Notes under the pieces: generated by a model | The model's input: the letters and a program-made list of their open reading frames with translations, nothing else | What the model was told of the DNA's origin: nothing | The model's database searches: none | Part shown: positions 1 through 8,473 of the stretch, one piece after another | Numbering within the stretch: the first letter of the stretch is position 1 | How the letters are laid out: the number at the start of each line of letters is the position of its first letter | Assembly: GCA_020845695.1 (NCBI GenBank) | Contig: JADLFG010000040.1 | Location: 1 to 64,000, forward strand | Length of the DNA: 64,000 nt | Direction of reading: 5' to 3' | Origin: Thermoleophilia bacterium | GTDB taxonomy: Bacteria; Actinomycetota; Thermoleophilia; Gaiellales; Gaiellaceae | Translations under genes and position numbers: made by a program

Positions 1-1
1 A

Positions 2-72
2 AGGCGCGGAGCGGATTCGAACCGCTGTACGAGGCTTTGCAGGCCTCTGCCTAACCACTCGGCCACCGCGCC
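2..72 (-). tRNA. tRNA-Cys (GCA)
   Basis: A complete cloverleaf reads on the minus strand. The acceptor strands GGCGCGG and CCGCGCC pair, the anticodon stem GAGGC/GCCTC encloses a loop with anticodon GCA, and the T-arm carries GGTTCGAATCC. No CCA is encoded. Confidence 0.95.
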
Positions 73-80
73 GCACCCGC

Positions 81-86
81 ATTCTA
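81..86 (-). promoter_or_regulatory. -10 element of tRNA-Cys
   Basis: TAGAAT lies 8 nt upstream of the tRNA-Cys 5' end on the minus strand. No good -35 is visible. Confidence 0.5.
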
Positions 87-258
87 CGGCCGGCCCGGGC
101 GCAGGACTCGCGGTGGCCGCGAAGAACACATCCGAGCCGGCCGGCGTCTCAACGCAGTCCCGGGGTTGACGGCAACCGTCGGCCGGCACCTCTTCTCCCC
201 ACGATACGCGATCCCGGCGGTCGGCGCCCGGGTCGGGGCGCCGCGCGTACGACGCCGC

Positions 259-264
259 TATACT
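259..264 (+). promoter_or_regulatory. -10 element of tRNA-Gly
   Basis: TATACT lies 12 nt before the tRNA-Gly 5' end. The same spacing is seen at tRNA-Trp. No convincing -35 is present. Confidence 0.5.
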
Positions 265-276
265 CGGAGGCTCCGG

Positions 277-350
277 GCGGATGTAGCTCAGTTGGCTAGA
301 GCGTCTGCTTGCCATGCAGAAGGTCGTGGGTTCGAGTCCCATCATCCGCT
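277..350 (+). tRNA. tRNA-Gly (GCC)
   Basis: The cloverleaf has acceptor strands GCGGATG/CATCCGC. The anticodon stem TCTGC/GCAGA encloses anticodon GCC. The T-arm is GTGGGTTCGAGTCCCAT and the discriminator base is T. CCA is not encoded. Confidence 0.95.
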
Positions 351-354
351 CCTC

Positions 355-380
355 GAAAGCCCCGCCGAGGCGGGGCTTTC
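355..380 (+). terminator. Hairpin after tRNA-Gly
   Basis: GAAAGCCCCGCC is followed two bases later by its exact reverse complement, giving a GC-rich hairpin 5 nt after the tRNA. The trailing T tract is weak (CTTTCTCGT), so this is a probable rather than certain intrinsic terminator. Confidence 0.55.
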
Positions 381-427
381 TCGTCTCGCGGGTCGCGGCG
401 GCGAGGCGGCGAGGAGGCGGCCGCGTG

Positions 428-433
428 TAGTCT
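428..433 (+). promoter_or_regulatory. -10 element, leaderless start of the tryptophanase-like gene
   Basis: TAGTCT ends 8 nt before the ATG at 442. That leaves no room for a leader or ribosome binding site. Confidence 0.5.
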
Positions 434-441
434 CGCCGGGC

Positions 442-1818
442 ATGGACTTCGGCACCGTGATCGAGCCGTTCCGGATCCACTCGGTCGAGCCGCTGCGGCT
501 CACGACCGTCGAGGAGCGGCGGGAGGCGATCCGGGCGGCCGGCTACAACCTCTTCAACCTCCACGCGGCCGACGTCCTGATCGACTTCCTGACCGACTCG
601 GGCACCGGCGCGATGTCGCGCGACCAGTGGGCGGGGATCCAGCGGGGCGACGAGAGCTACGCCGGCTCGCCGTCCTGGTTCACGTTCCTCGAGGCGGTCC
701 AGGAGCTGTTCCCGTTCCGCCACGTGATCCCGACCCACCAGGGGCGGGCGGCCGAGAAGATCCTCTTCTCCGTGATCTCGGGACCGGGCAAGGCGATCCC
801 GAACAACACCCATTTCGACACGACGCGGGCGAACGTCGAGTTCACCGGCGCCGAGGCCGTCGACCTGGTCGTGCCCGAGGGCCGCGAGCCCGCCGCGCTC
901 CACCCGTTCAAGGGCAACATGGATCTCGAGGCGCTCGACGCGTTCCTCGCGGCGAGGGAGCCCGGCTCCGTGCCGGCCGTGTTCGTCACGGTCACGAACA
1001 ACTCGGGCGGCGGCCAGCCCGTCTCGCTCGAGAACCTGCGCGGCGTGCGCGCGCTCTGCGACCGCCACGGCGTCCCGCTCTACCTCGACGCCTGCCGCTT
1101 CGCCGAGAACGCGTGGTTCATCCGCGAGCGCGAGCCGGGCCAGGCGGGGCGCGCGGTCGCCGACATCGTGCGCGAGCAGGCGTCGCTCGCCGACGGGATG
1201 ACGATGAGCGCGAAGAAGGACCCGCTCGCGAACATCGGCGGCTGGCTCGCCCTGAACGACGACGAGCTGGCGGAGCGCTGCCGCAACGTGCTGATCCTGA
1301 CCGAGGGCTTCCCGACCTACGGGGGCCTGGCTGGACGCGATCTCGAGGCGATCGCCCAGGGGCTGCGCGAGGCCGTCGACCACGACTACCTGCGCTACCG
1401 CGTCCGCTCGACCGCCTACCTCGGCGAGGGGCTCGCCCGCGCCGGCCTGCCGATGGTGCAGCCGTTCGGCGGGCACGCCGTCTACATCGACGCCCGGGCG
1501 CTGCTGCCGCAGATCCCGCCGCTTCAGTACCCGGGCCAGGCGCTCGCCGTCGCCCTCTACGAGGCCGGCGGTATCCGCGGCTGCGAGATCGGCACGGTCA
1601 TGTTCGGCCGCCGCCCCGACGGGAGCGAGGGGCCGGCCGCGCTCGATCTCGTCCGGCTCGCCGTGCCGCGGCGCACCTACACGCAGAGCCACGTCGACTA
1701 CGTGATCGAGGTCTGCGGCGCCGTCGCCGCCCGGGCCGGGGAGCTGCGCGGCTACCGCATCGCCTCGCAGCCCCCCGCCCTGCGCCACTTCACGGCGCGC
1801 TTCGAGCCCCTGGACTGA
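442..1818 (+). CDS. Tryptophanase / tyrosine phenol-lyase family beta-eliminating lyase
   Basis: The product is a 458-aa PLP enzyme of fold type I. It resembles tryptophanase (TnaA), which cleaves tryptophan to indole, pyruvate and ammonia, and tyrosine phenol-lyase, and has the usual family length. The PLP lysine lies in MTMSAKKDPLANIGGW (Lys pair about 258-259), and the cofactor-binding segments THQGRAAEKILF and YLDACRFAENAWF are present. The ATG at 442 is chosen because family similarity begins at once (RIHSVEPLRLTT) and a -10 hexamer sits 8 nt upstream. It stands alone on the plus strand, with no tnaC-like leader peptide or permease beside it, and ends 3 nt before the convergent gcvPB-like gene. 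The sequence does not decide between tryptophan and tyrosine as substrate. Confidence 0.88.
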   Translation: MDFGTVIEPFRIHSVEPLRLTTVEERREAIRAAGYNLFNLHAADVLIDFLTDSGTGAMSRDQWAGIQRGDESYAGSPSWFTFLEAVQELFPFRHVIPTHQGRAAEKILFSVISGPGKAIPNNTHFDTTRANVEFTGAEAVDLVVPEGREPAALHPFKGNMDLEALDAFLAAREPGSVPAVFVTVTNNSGGGQPVSLENLRGVRALCDRHGVPLYLDACRFAENAWFIREREPGQAGRAVADIVREQASLADGMTMSAKKDPLANIGGWLALNDDELAERCRNVLILTEGFPTYGGLAGRDLEAIAQGLREAVDHDYLRYRVRSTAYLGEGLARAGLPMVQPFGGHAVYIDARALLPQIPPLQYPGQALAVALYEAGGIRGCEIGTVMFGRRPDGSEGPAALDLVRLAVPRRTYTQSHVDYVIEVCGAVAARAGELRGYRIASQPPALRHFTARFEPLD

Positions 1819-1821
1819 CGC

Positions 1822-3375
1822 TCAGCTCGCTCCGTGCTTGCGCTGCCAGCCGCGCCAGGTGAGCGCCCAGCGCTCCGGGTCGTTGTGCGGCTCCGGATCC
1901 ATGTGGTGGACCGTGCTGCGGTGCGGCGAGCTGCGCACGAGCTCGGGATCCTCGCGCGCCTCCGTCGCGACCTGCGCCAGGATGGCGGCGTACGTGTCGA
2001 GGTCGGCGCGCGAGACCGACTCGGCCGGCTCGAGCGTCATCGGCTCCGCCACCAGCCAGGGCTCGTGGCTCGGGAAGTACTGGCTGACGCCGAAGTCGAC
2101 CGTGCGCCGGGCGACGTCGATCGTCGTCACGCCCGTCGCCTCCTGGAGCCGCTCGAGGCTGTAGCGGATCTGCTCGAGCCGCCGGTCGGCGTTGCCCTCC
2201 GCGAACGAGATCTCGATTCCGGGGATCTCCGCGACCTTCTTCGCCAGGTAGTTGTTGTTGAGCACTGCCACCTCGGCGACCTCGCGCAGGCCCGCCGCGC
2301 CGAGCGCGAGCACCCACGCGTACGAGCGCACGACGGTCGCGGGGACGCCGTGGAACGCCCGCAGCTTCCCGACCGAGTCGGGCCGGTCGTAGTCGAGGTA
2401 AAACCGCCCGCTCGCCTCGTCCCGCTCGACCGTCGGTGCCGGCAGGAAGCCCGCGAGCTCCCCGGTCACGCCCGAGGCGCCGACGGGCATCCCCATCGAG
2501 CAGTGCGGCGACGAGAACGTCTTGTGCAGGTTGAACTGGCAGAGGTCGAAGCCGGCGTCGCGGGCGCGGGTGATCCCGAACAGCCCGTTCGCGTTCGCCT
2601 GGTCGTAGTGGCAGAGGCCGCCGGCGGCATGGACGACCTCGACGATCTCGTCGATGTGCGGGTTGAAGAGACCCGTGTCCTCCGGGTTCGTGATCATCAG
2701 GCCGGCCGTCCGCTCCGAGACCGCCGCCTTGATCGCGTCGACGTCCGGGTAGCCGCGGTCGCCCGCGTACACCGTCACGACCCTGAAGCCGGCGGTCGCC
2801 GGGCCCGCCCCGTCGCAGGGGTGCGAGAAGATCGTGGTCACGATCTCGTCGCGCTGCGGCTCGCCGCGGGCGGCGTGGTAGGCCCGCATCATCAGGGCGT
2901 TCGCGTACACGGCCTGCGAGCCCCCGCCCGGCTGGAACGTGAACCGCTCCATCCCGGAGATCTCGCAAAGCGCCCGCTCGAACCGCCACATCGCCTCGAG
3001 GATCCCCTGCACCGTCTCGTCGGCCTGGAGCGGGTGCAGATCGGCGACCTTGTGGGAGCGGATCAGCTCCTCGTTCACCTTCGGCGAGTACTTCATCGTG
3101 CAGGTGCCGAGGCCGAGGTGGATGTTGACGTCGTTGCCGAGCGTCTCCTGCGAGAGGCGCAGGTAGTGACGCAGGACCTGGGGCTGGGAGAGCTCGGGCA
3201 GCGCCGGCGGCTCGGAGCGCCGCAGCTCGTCGGGCACGCCAAGCCCGGCGCCCGCGGCGGCGGCCACCTCCGGCTCGACGGCCGGCGGCAGGAGGCCGCG
3301 CTCGCCCGGGCTCGTCTGCTCGTGGAGGATCGGCTCGTTCCAGCTCGCCTGGTGGAAGGGCCTGAGCACGGTCAT
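1822..3375 (-). CDS. Glycine dehydrogenase (decarboxylating) subunit 2-like protein, divergent
   Basis: The 517-aa protein is related to GcvPB, the PLP-binding half of the glycine cleavage P-protein. It keeps the family skeleton CTMKYSPKVNE, LHPLQADE, TNPEDTGLFNP and NLHKTFSSPH, with the Schiff-base lysine at about 285. Several normally near-invariant segments differ. The glycine-rich loop after the lysine (usually HGGGGPG) reads HCSMGMPVG, the AAGAHGE segment reads GGGSQAV, and DGANLNA reads DQANANG. It overlaps the gcvPA-like stop by ATGA, so the two are translationally coupled. No gcvT, gcvH or lipoamide dehydrogenase gene is nearby. Family membership is clear; activity on glycine is not assured. 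Confidence 0.8.
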   Translation of the reverse strand: MTVLRPFHQASWNEPILHEQTSPGERGLLPPAVEPEVAAAAGAGLGVPDELRRSEPPALPELSQPQVLRHYLRLSQETLGNDVNIHLGLGTCTMKYSPKVNEELIRSHKVADLHPLQADETVQGILEAMWRFERALCEISGMERFTFQPGGGSQAVYANALMMRAYHAARGEPQRDEIVTTIFSHPCDGAGPATAGFRVVTVYAGDRGYPDVDAIKAAVSERTAGLMITNPEDTGLFNPHIDEIVEVVHAAGGLCHYDQANANGLFGITRARDAGFDLCQFNLHKTFSSPHCSMGMPVGASGVTGELAGFLPAPTVERDEASGRFYLDYDRPDSVGKLRAFHGVPATVVRSYAWVLALGAAGLREVAEVAVLNNNYLAKKVAEIPGIEISFAEGNADRRLEQIRYSLERLQEATGVTTIDVARRTVDFGVSQYFPSHEPWLVAEPMTLEPAESVSRADLDTYAAILAQVATEAREDPELVRSSPHRSTVHHMDPEPHNDPERWALTWRGWQRKHGAS

Positions 3376-4757
3376 GCGATCACCTCCGCGAGCGCCCCGA
3401 CCAGCCGGTCGATGTCCGCCTTCGTGTGGATCTCGGTCACGCAGCAGAGCGCGCTCTGACCGAGCTGCGGGTAGGCGCCGGAGAGATCGACGCCGCCGTG
3501 AATGCCGCGATCGAGCAGGGCCCGGTTGACCTCGTCGACCGTCTTGCCCGTCCCGTCGAAGCGGACGACGAGCTCCTTGAAGAACGGGGCCGACAGCGCC
3601 GGCGCCTCGACGCCCGGCAGCTCGCCGAGGCGGGCGGCCGCGTAGCGGGCGCGCTGCACGATCCCCTCGCCGAGCTCGGCGAGGCCGGTCGGGCCGAGCA
3701 GGGCCAGGTAGACGCCGGCCACGATCAGCCACAGGTTCTGGGTCGTGCCGGCGTACTCGCTCGAGTCGCCTCGGGTGACGTAGGACATCCGCTCCCACAC
3801 GACCTCACCGAAGCCCCACTCGCCCCGGCTCGTCTTCGCGAGCCCGATCAGGAAGGTCGGGCACTCGGCGACGAAGCGCTCCTCGTCCGGAAAGGCGACG
3901 AAGCCGGCGAGGCCGCCGCCGAAGCCCATGTGGATCCCGAGCGGCTGCAGCTCGCCGCAGACGAGGTCAGCGCCGTAGCGGGGCGGCGCCTCGAGCACGC
4001 CGAGCGTGATCGGGTCGACGCCGGCAACCAGGAGCGCTCCCGCGTCGTGCGCGAGCCGGCCGATCTCGGCCGAGCGCGTCTCGATCGTGCCGAGGAAGCC
4101 CGGGTTCTCGATGTAGACCGCCGCCGTGTCGCCGTCCAGGCTGTCGCGCAGGGCGTCGAGGTCGAGGAGGCCCGTGGCGGCCTCGAACGGCACCTCGACG
4201 AGATCGAGCGCGGCGCCGCAGTAGCCGCGGATGACCGCGCGCCGCTCGGGCGCGGCCGACTCGGGCACGAGCACCTTGCCGCGGCCGGTCAGGCGGCCGG
4301 CCATCGAGAGCGCGGTGGCGGCGGCGGTGCCCCAGTCGTAGGTGGGCTGGCTGACCGCGTCGAGCTCGACCAGGTCGCCGAGCATGCTCGCGCCCTCGAA
4401 CAGGGCCTGCATCTTGCCGTGGTCTGAGTAGGTCTCCCCGTAGTAGGCGGTGAGGAACTCGCCGCGGCCCGCGACCTCGTCGCAGACGGCGGGGACGTAG
4501 TGGGGCCAGCAGCCGCCGCCGAGGAAGCTCAGCGTCTCCTTGCAGCTTCGGTTCTCGCCGAGCAGCCCGTCGAGGTGGCGGCGCAGCTCGGCCTCGGAGG
4601 CGAGCGGCGGGGGCAGGTCGAGCGGCCGCTCGAGGCGCAACCGCGGCGGGATCGCGCCGTACAGCTCCTCGATGCTGGCGGCACCGATCTCGTGCAGCAT
4701 CTCCTCCTTGATCCGCGGCACCGAGTTCGGGATGTACGGATGGGCCGTGTCGGGCAT
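3372..4757 (-). CDS. Glycine dehydrogenase (decarboxylating) subunit 1-like protein, divergent
   Basis: The 461-aa product has the GcvPA layout: an N-terminal helical region, a segment FLGGGCWPHYVP in place of the usual LGAGxYxHxxP, an aminotransferase-like core and a small C-terminal domain. Canonical GcvPA has EFYTAYTPYQPE and SQGxLQAxFEYQ; here the equivalents are EFLTAYYGETYS and DHGKMQALFEGA, so the active-site surface has changed together with the partner subunit. The ATG at 4757 follows a GAGGAG ribosome binding site and a leader of about 40 nt. There is no glycine riboswitch in front. The gene is the promoter-proximal member of a two-gene operon with the GcvPB-like gene. Confidence 0.8.
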   Translation of the reverse strand: MPDTAHPYIPNSVPRIKEEMLHEIGAASIEELYGAIPPRLRLERPLDLPPPLASEAELRRHLDGLLGENRSCKETLSFLGGGCWPHYVPAVCDEVAGRGEFLTAYYGETYSDHGKMQALFEGASMLGDLVELDAVSQPTYDWGTAAATALSMAGRLTGRGKVLVPESAAPERRAVIRGYCGAALDLVEVPFEAATGLLDLDALRDSLDGDTAAVYIENPGFLGTIETRSAEIGRLAHDAGALLVAGVDPITLGVLEAPPRYGADLVCGELQPLGIHMGFGGGLAGFVAFPDEERFVAECPTFLIGLAKTSRGEWGFGEVVWERMSYVTRGDSSEYAGTTQNLWLIVAGVYLALLGPTGLAELGEGIVQRARYAAARLGELPGVEAPALSAPFFKELVVRFDGTGKTVDEVNRALLDRGIHGGVDLSGAYPQLGQSALCCVTEIHTKADIDRLVGALAEVIA

Positions 4758-4804
4758 GGGCGCACGCTCCTCACGTCGAGACGGGACACCCCGACCATAT
4801 CCCG

Positions 4805-5938
4805 CTAGCAGGCGACGCGGTAGACGACCTCGCGTCCCGGGCCCGTGATCACCCGCCGGAAGCCCGACAGCCCCGCGTCGAGAGCGGGGTCTCCGGTGTC
4901 GACGAGCAGCGGTCGGCCGGAGAGCCCGGCCAGCTTCGCCTCGGTCGCGACGACGACCACGTTCCCGGGCCCGCAGCTGCGCAGCACGCGCGCGGAGAGC
5001 TGCTGGTTGCCGCGGCCGAAGACGAAGCCCTGGCCGCCGACCGGGGTCACGACCACCTTCGTGTCCGGATCCGCCAGCTCGAGCAGCGCCCGCTCGTCGG
5101 CGTCCGCCGCGACGAGCCGGCCCGCCCGGATCGCGTCGACCCCGAGCAGCGCCTTCTCGAGCCCGAGCGCCGCGAGGATCGCCCGCGTGGTCGTCCCCGG
5201 CCCGACGAGAACGAGGCCGTCGCCCAGCACCGCCTCGGCCACGTACCGGCCGAGCGCCGCCTGCGCCGCCCGCTCGGAGGGGGCGCTGCGGGCCTTGCCC
5301 CCCTGCACGCGCGAGGCGCTGGCCGGGACGCGGAGGTAGCCGTGCAGCCGCGCGGAGACGACGCCCTCGCGCAGCGCCGACTCGTCGACGTCCATCACCT
5401 CGCCCTCCTCGACCTCGCCGCCGCCGCGCAGGAACCGCAGCGCGAGCTCGCCGGCGCTGCGGGGGTTGACGGCGAAGACGGCGGAGTGCATCTTCACGCC
5501 GGCCGGGATCCCGAGCGCGGGGACGCGGTCACCGACCGCCTCGAGCACGTCGACCGCGGTACCGTCGCCGCCCGCGAAGAGGAGCAGCTCGACGCCCGCG
5601 GCCGCCATGGCGGCGGCCGCGGCACGCGTGTCCGCAGCCGTGGTCGCGGCACCGATCTCGCCGACGACGACCGGCTGGAAGCCGCGCGCGCGCGCCTCCC
5701 GCTCGCCCATCTCCCCGGGCGCGACCAGGAGCTCGAGCTCACCGCCCGCGGCGAGCAGCTCGAGCGCCTGCTCCGCCCGGGCCGGCGAGACCTCCTCCGC
5801 CCCGCGCTCGCGGGCGAGCGCGACAAGCTCGGGATCGTCGCTTCCCTTCAGCGCCGCCCGGCCGCCCAGGCCGGCGACCGGGTTGACGACGAGCCCGACC
5901 CGGCGTGCGGCCGCGCGCGGTTGCTCAGCCCGGGGCAT
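4805..5938 (-). CDS. ATP-NAD kinase family protein
   Basis: The 377-aa protein belongs to the NAD kinase-like superfamily of the COG3199 type. It opens with a Rossmann-like strand (VGLVVNPVAGLGG) and carries the diacylglycerol/NAD kinase signature FAGGDGTAVDVLEAVG at roughly residues 120-135. The C-terminal half contains GPGTTTRAIL and a VVVTPVGGQGFVFGRGNQQLS segment. Members are thought to phosphorylate NAD or a related metabolite, but the substrate of this branch is not firmly known. The gene overlaps the upstream RNase H gene by 14 nt and is the last gene of that operon. Confidence 0.75.
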   Translation of the reverse strand: MPRAEQPRAAARRVGLVVNPVAGLGGRAALKGSDDPELVALARERGAEEVSPARAEQALELLAAGGELELLVAPGEMGEREARARGFQPVVVGEIGAATTAADTRAAAAAMAAAGVELLLFAGGDGTAVDVLEAVGDRVPALGIPAGVKMHSAVFAVNPRSAGELALRFLRGGGEVEEGEVMDVDESALREGVVSARLHGYLRVPASASRVQGGKARSAPSERAAQAALGRYVAEAVLGDGLVLVGPGTTTRAILAALGLEKALLGVDAIRAGRLVAADADERALLELADPDTKVVVTPVGGQGFVFGRGNQQLSARVLRSCGPGNVVVVATEAKLAGLSGRPLLVDTGDPALDAGLSGFRRVITGPGREVVYRVAC

Positions 5939-6371
5939 CGAGCGCCTCGTTGACGAGCCTGTCGGCGAGGACGTTGCGCTCGCGGCGGACGGCCGTGTAG
6001 CGGACCGTGCCGAGCCGCCGCGCGAGCCGGGCGGCCTCGAGCGACAGCTCGCGCAGGGCCGCGTTCTTGACCCGGTACTCGCCGGTCATCTGCTTCACCA
6101 CCAGCTCGGAGTCGGAGACGACCTCGAGCTCGGTGACGCCGAGCTCGGCCGCCGCCGCCAGCCCGGCGAGCAGTGCACGGTACTCGGCGACGTTGTTCGT
6201 CGCGACCCCGATCGCCTCCCCGCGGGCGTCGAGCACCGTCCCGTCCTCAGCCTCGAGCACGTAGCCGAGCGCCGCCGGCCCCGGATTGCCGCGCGCGCCG
6301 CCGTCCGTGAAGAGCCGCGCCTTCACGGCCGGCGGGATCGGCCCGGCCGGCTCACGGGACGAGCCGCTCAT
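5925..6371 (-). CDS. RNase HI family protein (reverse-transcriptase-like domain)
   Basis: The 148-aa single-domain RNase H-fold protein should cleave the RNA strand of RNA:DNA hybrids. The acidic metal-binding residues are visible: Asp in FTDGGARGNPGP, Glu in NNVAEYRALLAGL, Asp in VVSDSELVVKQM and Asp in LADRLVNEAL. It is shorter than E. coli RnhA and lacks the basic protrusion, as is common in actinobacterial RnhA-like proteins. It overlaps the downstream NAD-kinase-like gene by 14 nt and the upstream YqfO-like gene by 20 nt. Confidence 0.85.
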   Translation of the reverse strand: MSGSSREPAGPIPPAVKARLFTDGGARGNPGPAALGYVLEAEDGTVLDARGEAIGVATNNVAEYRALLAGLAAAAELGVTELEVVSDSELVVKQMTGEYRVKNAALRELSLEAARLARRLGTVRYTAVRRERNVLADRLVNEALDAPG

Positions 6372-6669
6372 GGACGTCGAAAACCGGCTCCTCGTACGGG
6401 TGGGCAGCGCGCAGGGCGGCGACGACCTCGTCGTGGCGCTCGCTGGGATAGACCGTCTCGAGACGCAGCTCGGGCACCCGCTCCTCGATCCCGACCCGCC
6501 CGATCGCCGGACGTGCAGCCGCCCCGGGGAGGAACGTGCCGGTCCCCGCCACGAAGAAGGAGCAGCGCTCGTAGTTGCCGACCCTGCCCGCCCCGGCCGC
6601 GAACAGGGCGTCCCGGACGGCGTCGAGCGCGTCAGGCGGCACGAACACGACGAGCCTGCGGTCGGCCAC
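6352..6669 (-). CDS. YqfO/Nif3-insert domain protein
   Basis: The 105-aa protein matches the PII-like domain found as an insert in some Nif3/YqfO proteins and as a stand-alone protein (COG3323). Visible hallmarks are LVVFVPP near the N-terminus, GAGRVGNYERCSFFVAG, GTFLPG and the C-terminal AHPYEEPVFDV. Its biochemical role is unknown. The GTG at 6669 begins 3 nt after the aldehyde dehydrogenase stop and sits exactly where domain similarity starts. A longer reading to 6735 would overlap the upstream gene. Confidence 0.75.
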   Translation of the reverse strand: MADRRLVVFVPPDALDAVRDALFAAGAGRVGNYERCSFFVAGTGTFLPGAAARPAIGRVGIEERVPELRLETVYPSERHDEVVAALRAAHPYEEPVFDVHERLVP

Positions 6670-6671
6670 CG

Positions 6672-8165
6672 CTACTGGTTGTCGATCTGGGCTCGCTGGA
6701 GGCGCCCGGAGTAGTCGACGTAGACGGCCTTCCACTCGCTGAAGAAGTCGAGCGCCGCCTGCCCCGCCTCGCGGTGGCCGTTGCCGGTCGCCTTCGTCCC
6801 GCCGAACGGCAGGTGCACCTCGGCGCCCGTCGTGCCGGCGTTCACGTACGTCAGCCCCGCCTCGAGGTCGCGGATCGCGCGGAAGGCGCGGTCGATGTCG
6901 CCGGTGAAGATCGACGAGGAGAGGCCGTACTCGACGCCGTTCGCGATCCTGATCGCGTCGTCGAGGTCGCGGGCACGGATGAGCGCGGTCGTCGGCCCGA
7001 AGATCTCCTCCCGGGCGACTCGCATGGCCGGGTCGACGTCGCCGAACACGGTCGGGCGGTAGAAGCAGCCGCGGGCGAGCTCGCCCTCGGTCGCGAGCTC
7101 GCCGCCCGTGAGGAGGCGCGCGCCCTCGTCGACGCCGACGCGGGTGTAGGCGTGGATCTGCTCGAGCGCGGCGCGGTTGATCACGGGCCCCACGTCGGTT
7201 GCCGGGTCGAGGCCGTCGCCGAGCCGCAGCCGCTCGACGCGCTCGACGAGGCGCGAGGCGAGCTCGTCGTAGACGCGCTCGTGCACGATCACCCGGCTCG
7301 CGGCGGTGCAGCGCTGCCCGGAGGTGCCGAAGGCCGACCAGACGATCCCCTCGAGCGCGAGCTCGAGGTCGGCGTCGTCCATGACCACGATCGCGTTCTT
7401 GCCGCCGAGCTCGAGGTGGACGTGCTTGAGGCGGGACGCCGCCCGCTCAGCGACGCGGGTGCCGACCACGCGGGAGCCGGTGAAGGAGAGGACGGGGACG
7501 TCGGGATGGTCGACGAGCGCCTCGCCGACGGTCCCGCCGGCCCCGTGGACGAGGTTGACGACGCCGGGGGGCAGCCCCGCCTCGACCAGCAGCTCGACGA
7601 AGCGGGTCGCGAGGAGCGGCGTGTCCGTCGCGGGCTTGAAGACGACGGTGTTGCCGCAGACGAGCGCGGCGGTGATCTTCCAGCTCGGGATCGCGATCGG
7701 GAAGTTCCAGGGCGTGACGATCCCGCAGACGCCGATCGGCTGGCGCACGCTGAAGCACGCCTTGTCGGGCAGCTCGGACGGCGTCGTCTGGCCGTGCAGG
7801 CGCCGCCCCTCGCCGCCCATGAAGAAGCTCATGTCGATCGCTTCCTGGACGTCGCCGCCCGCCTCGGCGAGCACCTTGCCCATCTCGCGCGTCATCAGCT
7901 CCGCGAGCTCCTGCTTGTGCGCGGCGAGGAGCTGGCCGAAGCGGTAGAGGACTTCGCCGCGCCGCGGCGCCGGCACGAGCCGCCAGCCCCGGTAGGCCTC
8001 CCGGGCGGCCGCCACGGCCCGCTCGACGTCGCCCGCACCGGACGCCGGTACGGCGCCCAGCACCTCCCCGGTGGCGGGGCTCGAGCTCACGAGCGTCTCG
8101 CCGGACGCGGCGTCCACCCAGTCGCCGCCGATGTAGTTCCGGTAGGTCTCGATCCCAACGGCCAC
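6672..8165 (-). CDS. NAD(P)-dependent aldehyde dehydrogenase
   Basis: The 497-aa protein is a full-length ALDH-superfamily enzyme oxidising an aldehyde to a carboxylate. The catalytic cysteine lies in FGTSGQRCTAASR, the general-base glutamate in HLELGGKN, and the cofactor-binding FTGSRVVGTRVAE and TPWNFPIAIPSWK segments are present. The pattern is closest to the semialdehyde / alpha-ketoglutaric-semialdehyde dehydrogenase group, but the substrate is not determinable. The GTG at 8165 is preferred over an upstream ATG because a GGGAGG ribosome binding site lies just before it and similarity starts at YRNYIGGDW. It heads the operon running to the NAD-kinase-like gene. Confidence 0.87.
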   Translation of the reverse strand: MAVGIETYRNYIGGDWVDAASGETLVSSSPATGEVLGAVPASGAGDVERAVAAAREAYRGWRLVPAPRRGEVLYRFGQLLAAHKQELAELMTREMGKVLAEAGGDVQEAIDMSFFMGGEGRRLHGQTTPSELPDKACFSVRQPIGVCGIVTPWNFPIAIPSWKITAALVCGNTVVFKPATDTPLLATRFVELLVEAGLPPGVVNLVHGAGGTVGEALVDHPDVPVLSFTGSRVVGTRVAERAASRLKHVHLELGGKNAIVVMDDADLELALEGIVWSAFGTSGQRCTAASRVIVHERVYDELASRLVERVERLRLGDGLDPATDVGPVINRAALEQIHAYTRVGVDEGARLLTGGELATEGELARGCFYRPTVFGDVDPAMRVAREEIFGPTTALIRARDLDDAIRIANGVEYGLSSSIFTGDIDRAFRAIRDLEAGLTYVNAGTTGAEVHLPFGGTKATGNGHREAGQAALDFFSEWKAVYVDYSGRLQRAQIDNQ

Positions 8166-8242
8166 CGCGCCTCCCTTCGGTCTCACGCGGCATGCTAGCC
8201 CGTCGCCGCCGGCCGGCATGCTCCGCCCGGTGGCGACGGCGG

Positions 8243-8458
8243 TCAGTCGGGCGGGTCGGTCGGCAGGAACGTGCCGGGCACGCGGGCGCGGCGGCGGTCG
8301 CGCGTCACCCGCTGGCCCCCGTAGCTGCGCCCCGAGCGCCGGTCGGGGCCGCTGCGGCGCTCGACCACCACCTCGACGTTCGGGTTGTCCCGGTAGTGGG
8401 CGACGAGCTGCTCAAAGATCGCATCCTCGAGCTCCTTCGGGATCACGCAGTAGATCAC
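8243..8458 (-). CDS. Conserved hypothetical small protein
   Basis: The 71-aa protein is of unrecognised function. The N-terminal half (MIYCVIPKELEDAIFEQLVAHY) looks like a small alpha/beta unit. The C-terminal half is strongly basic with ERRSGPDRRSGR, a motif recurring in small unclassified bacterial proteins. It follows the zinc-finger-like gene after 15 nt, so it is probably the last gene of the EF-G2 operon. Confidence 0.6.
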   Translation of the reverse strand: MIYCVIPKELEDAIFEQLVAHYRDNPNVEVVVERRSGPDRRSGRSYGGQRVTRDRRRARVPGTFLPTDPPD

Positions 8459-8473
8459 GGCCCCGCTCCCCGC

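Noticed and set aside
1834..3459. Long plus-strand ORF of over 500 codons opposite the GcvPB-like gene, and similar long ORFs opposite most minus-strand genes
   Set aside because: High GC leaves antisense frames open. These translate to Arg/Asp/Leu-rich low-complexity sequence with no motifs, while the opposite strand encodes conserved proteins.
4758..4804. Glycine riboswitch before the GcvPA-like gene
   Set aside because: There are only about 50 non-coding bases, with no glycine aptamer motif.
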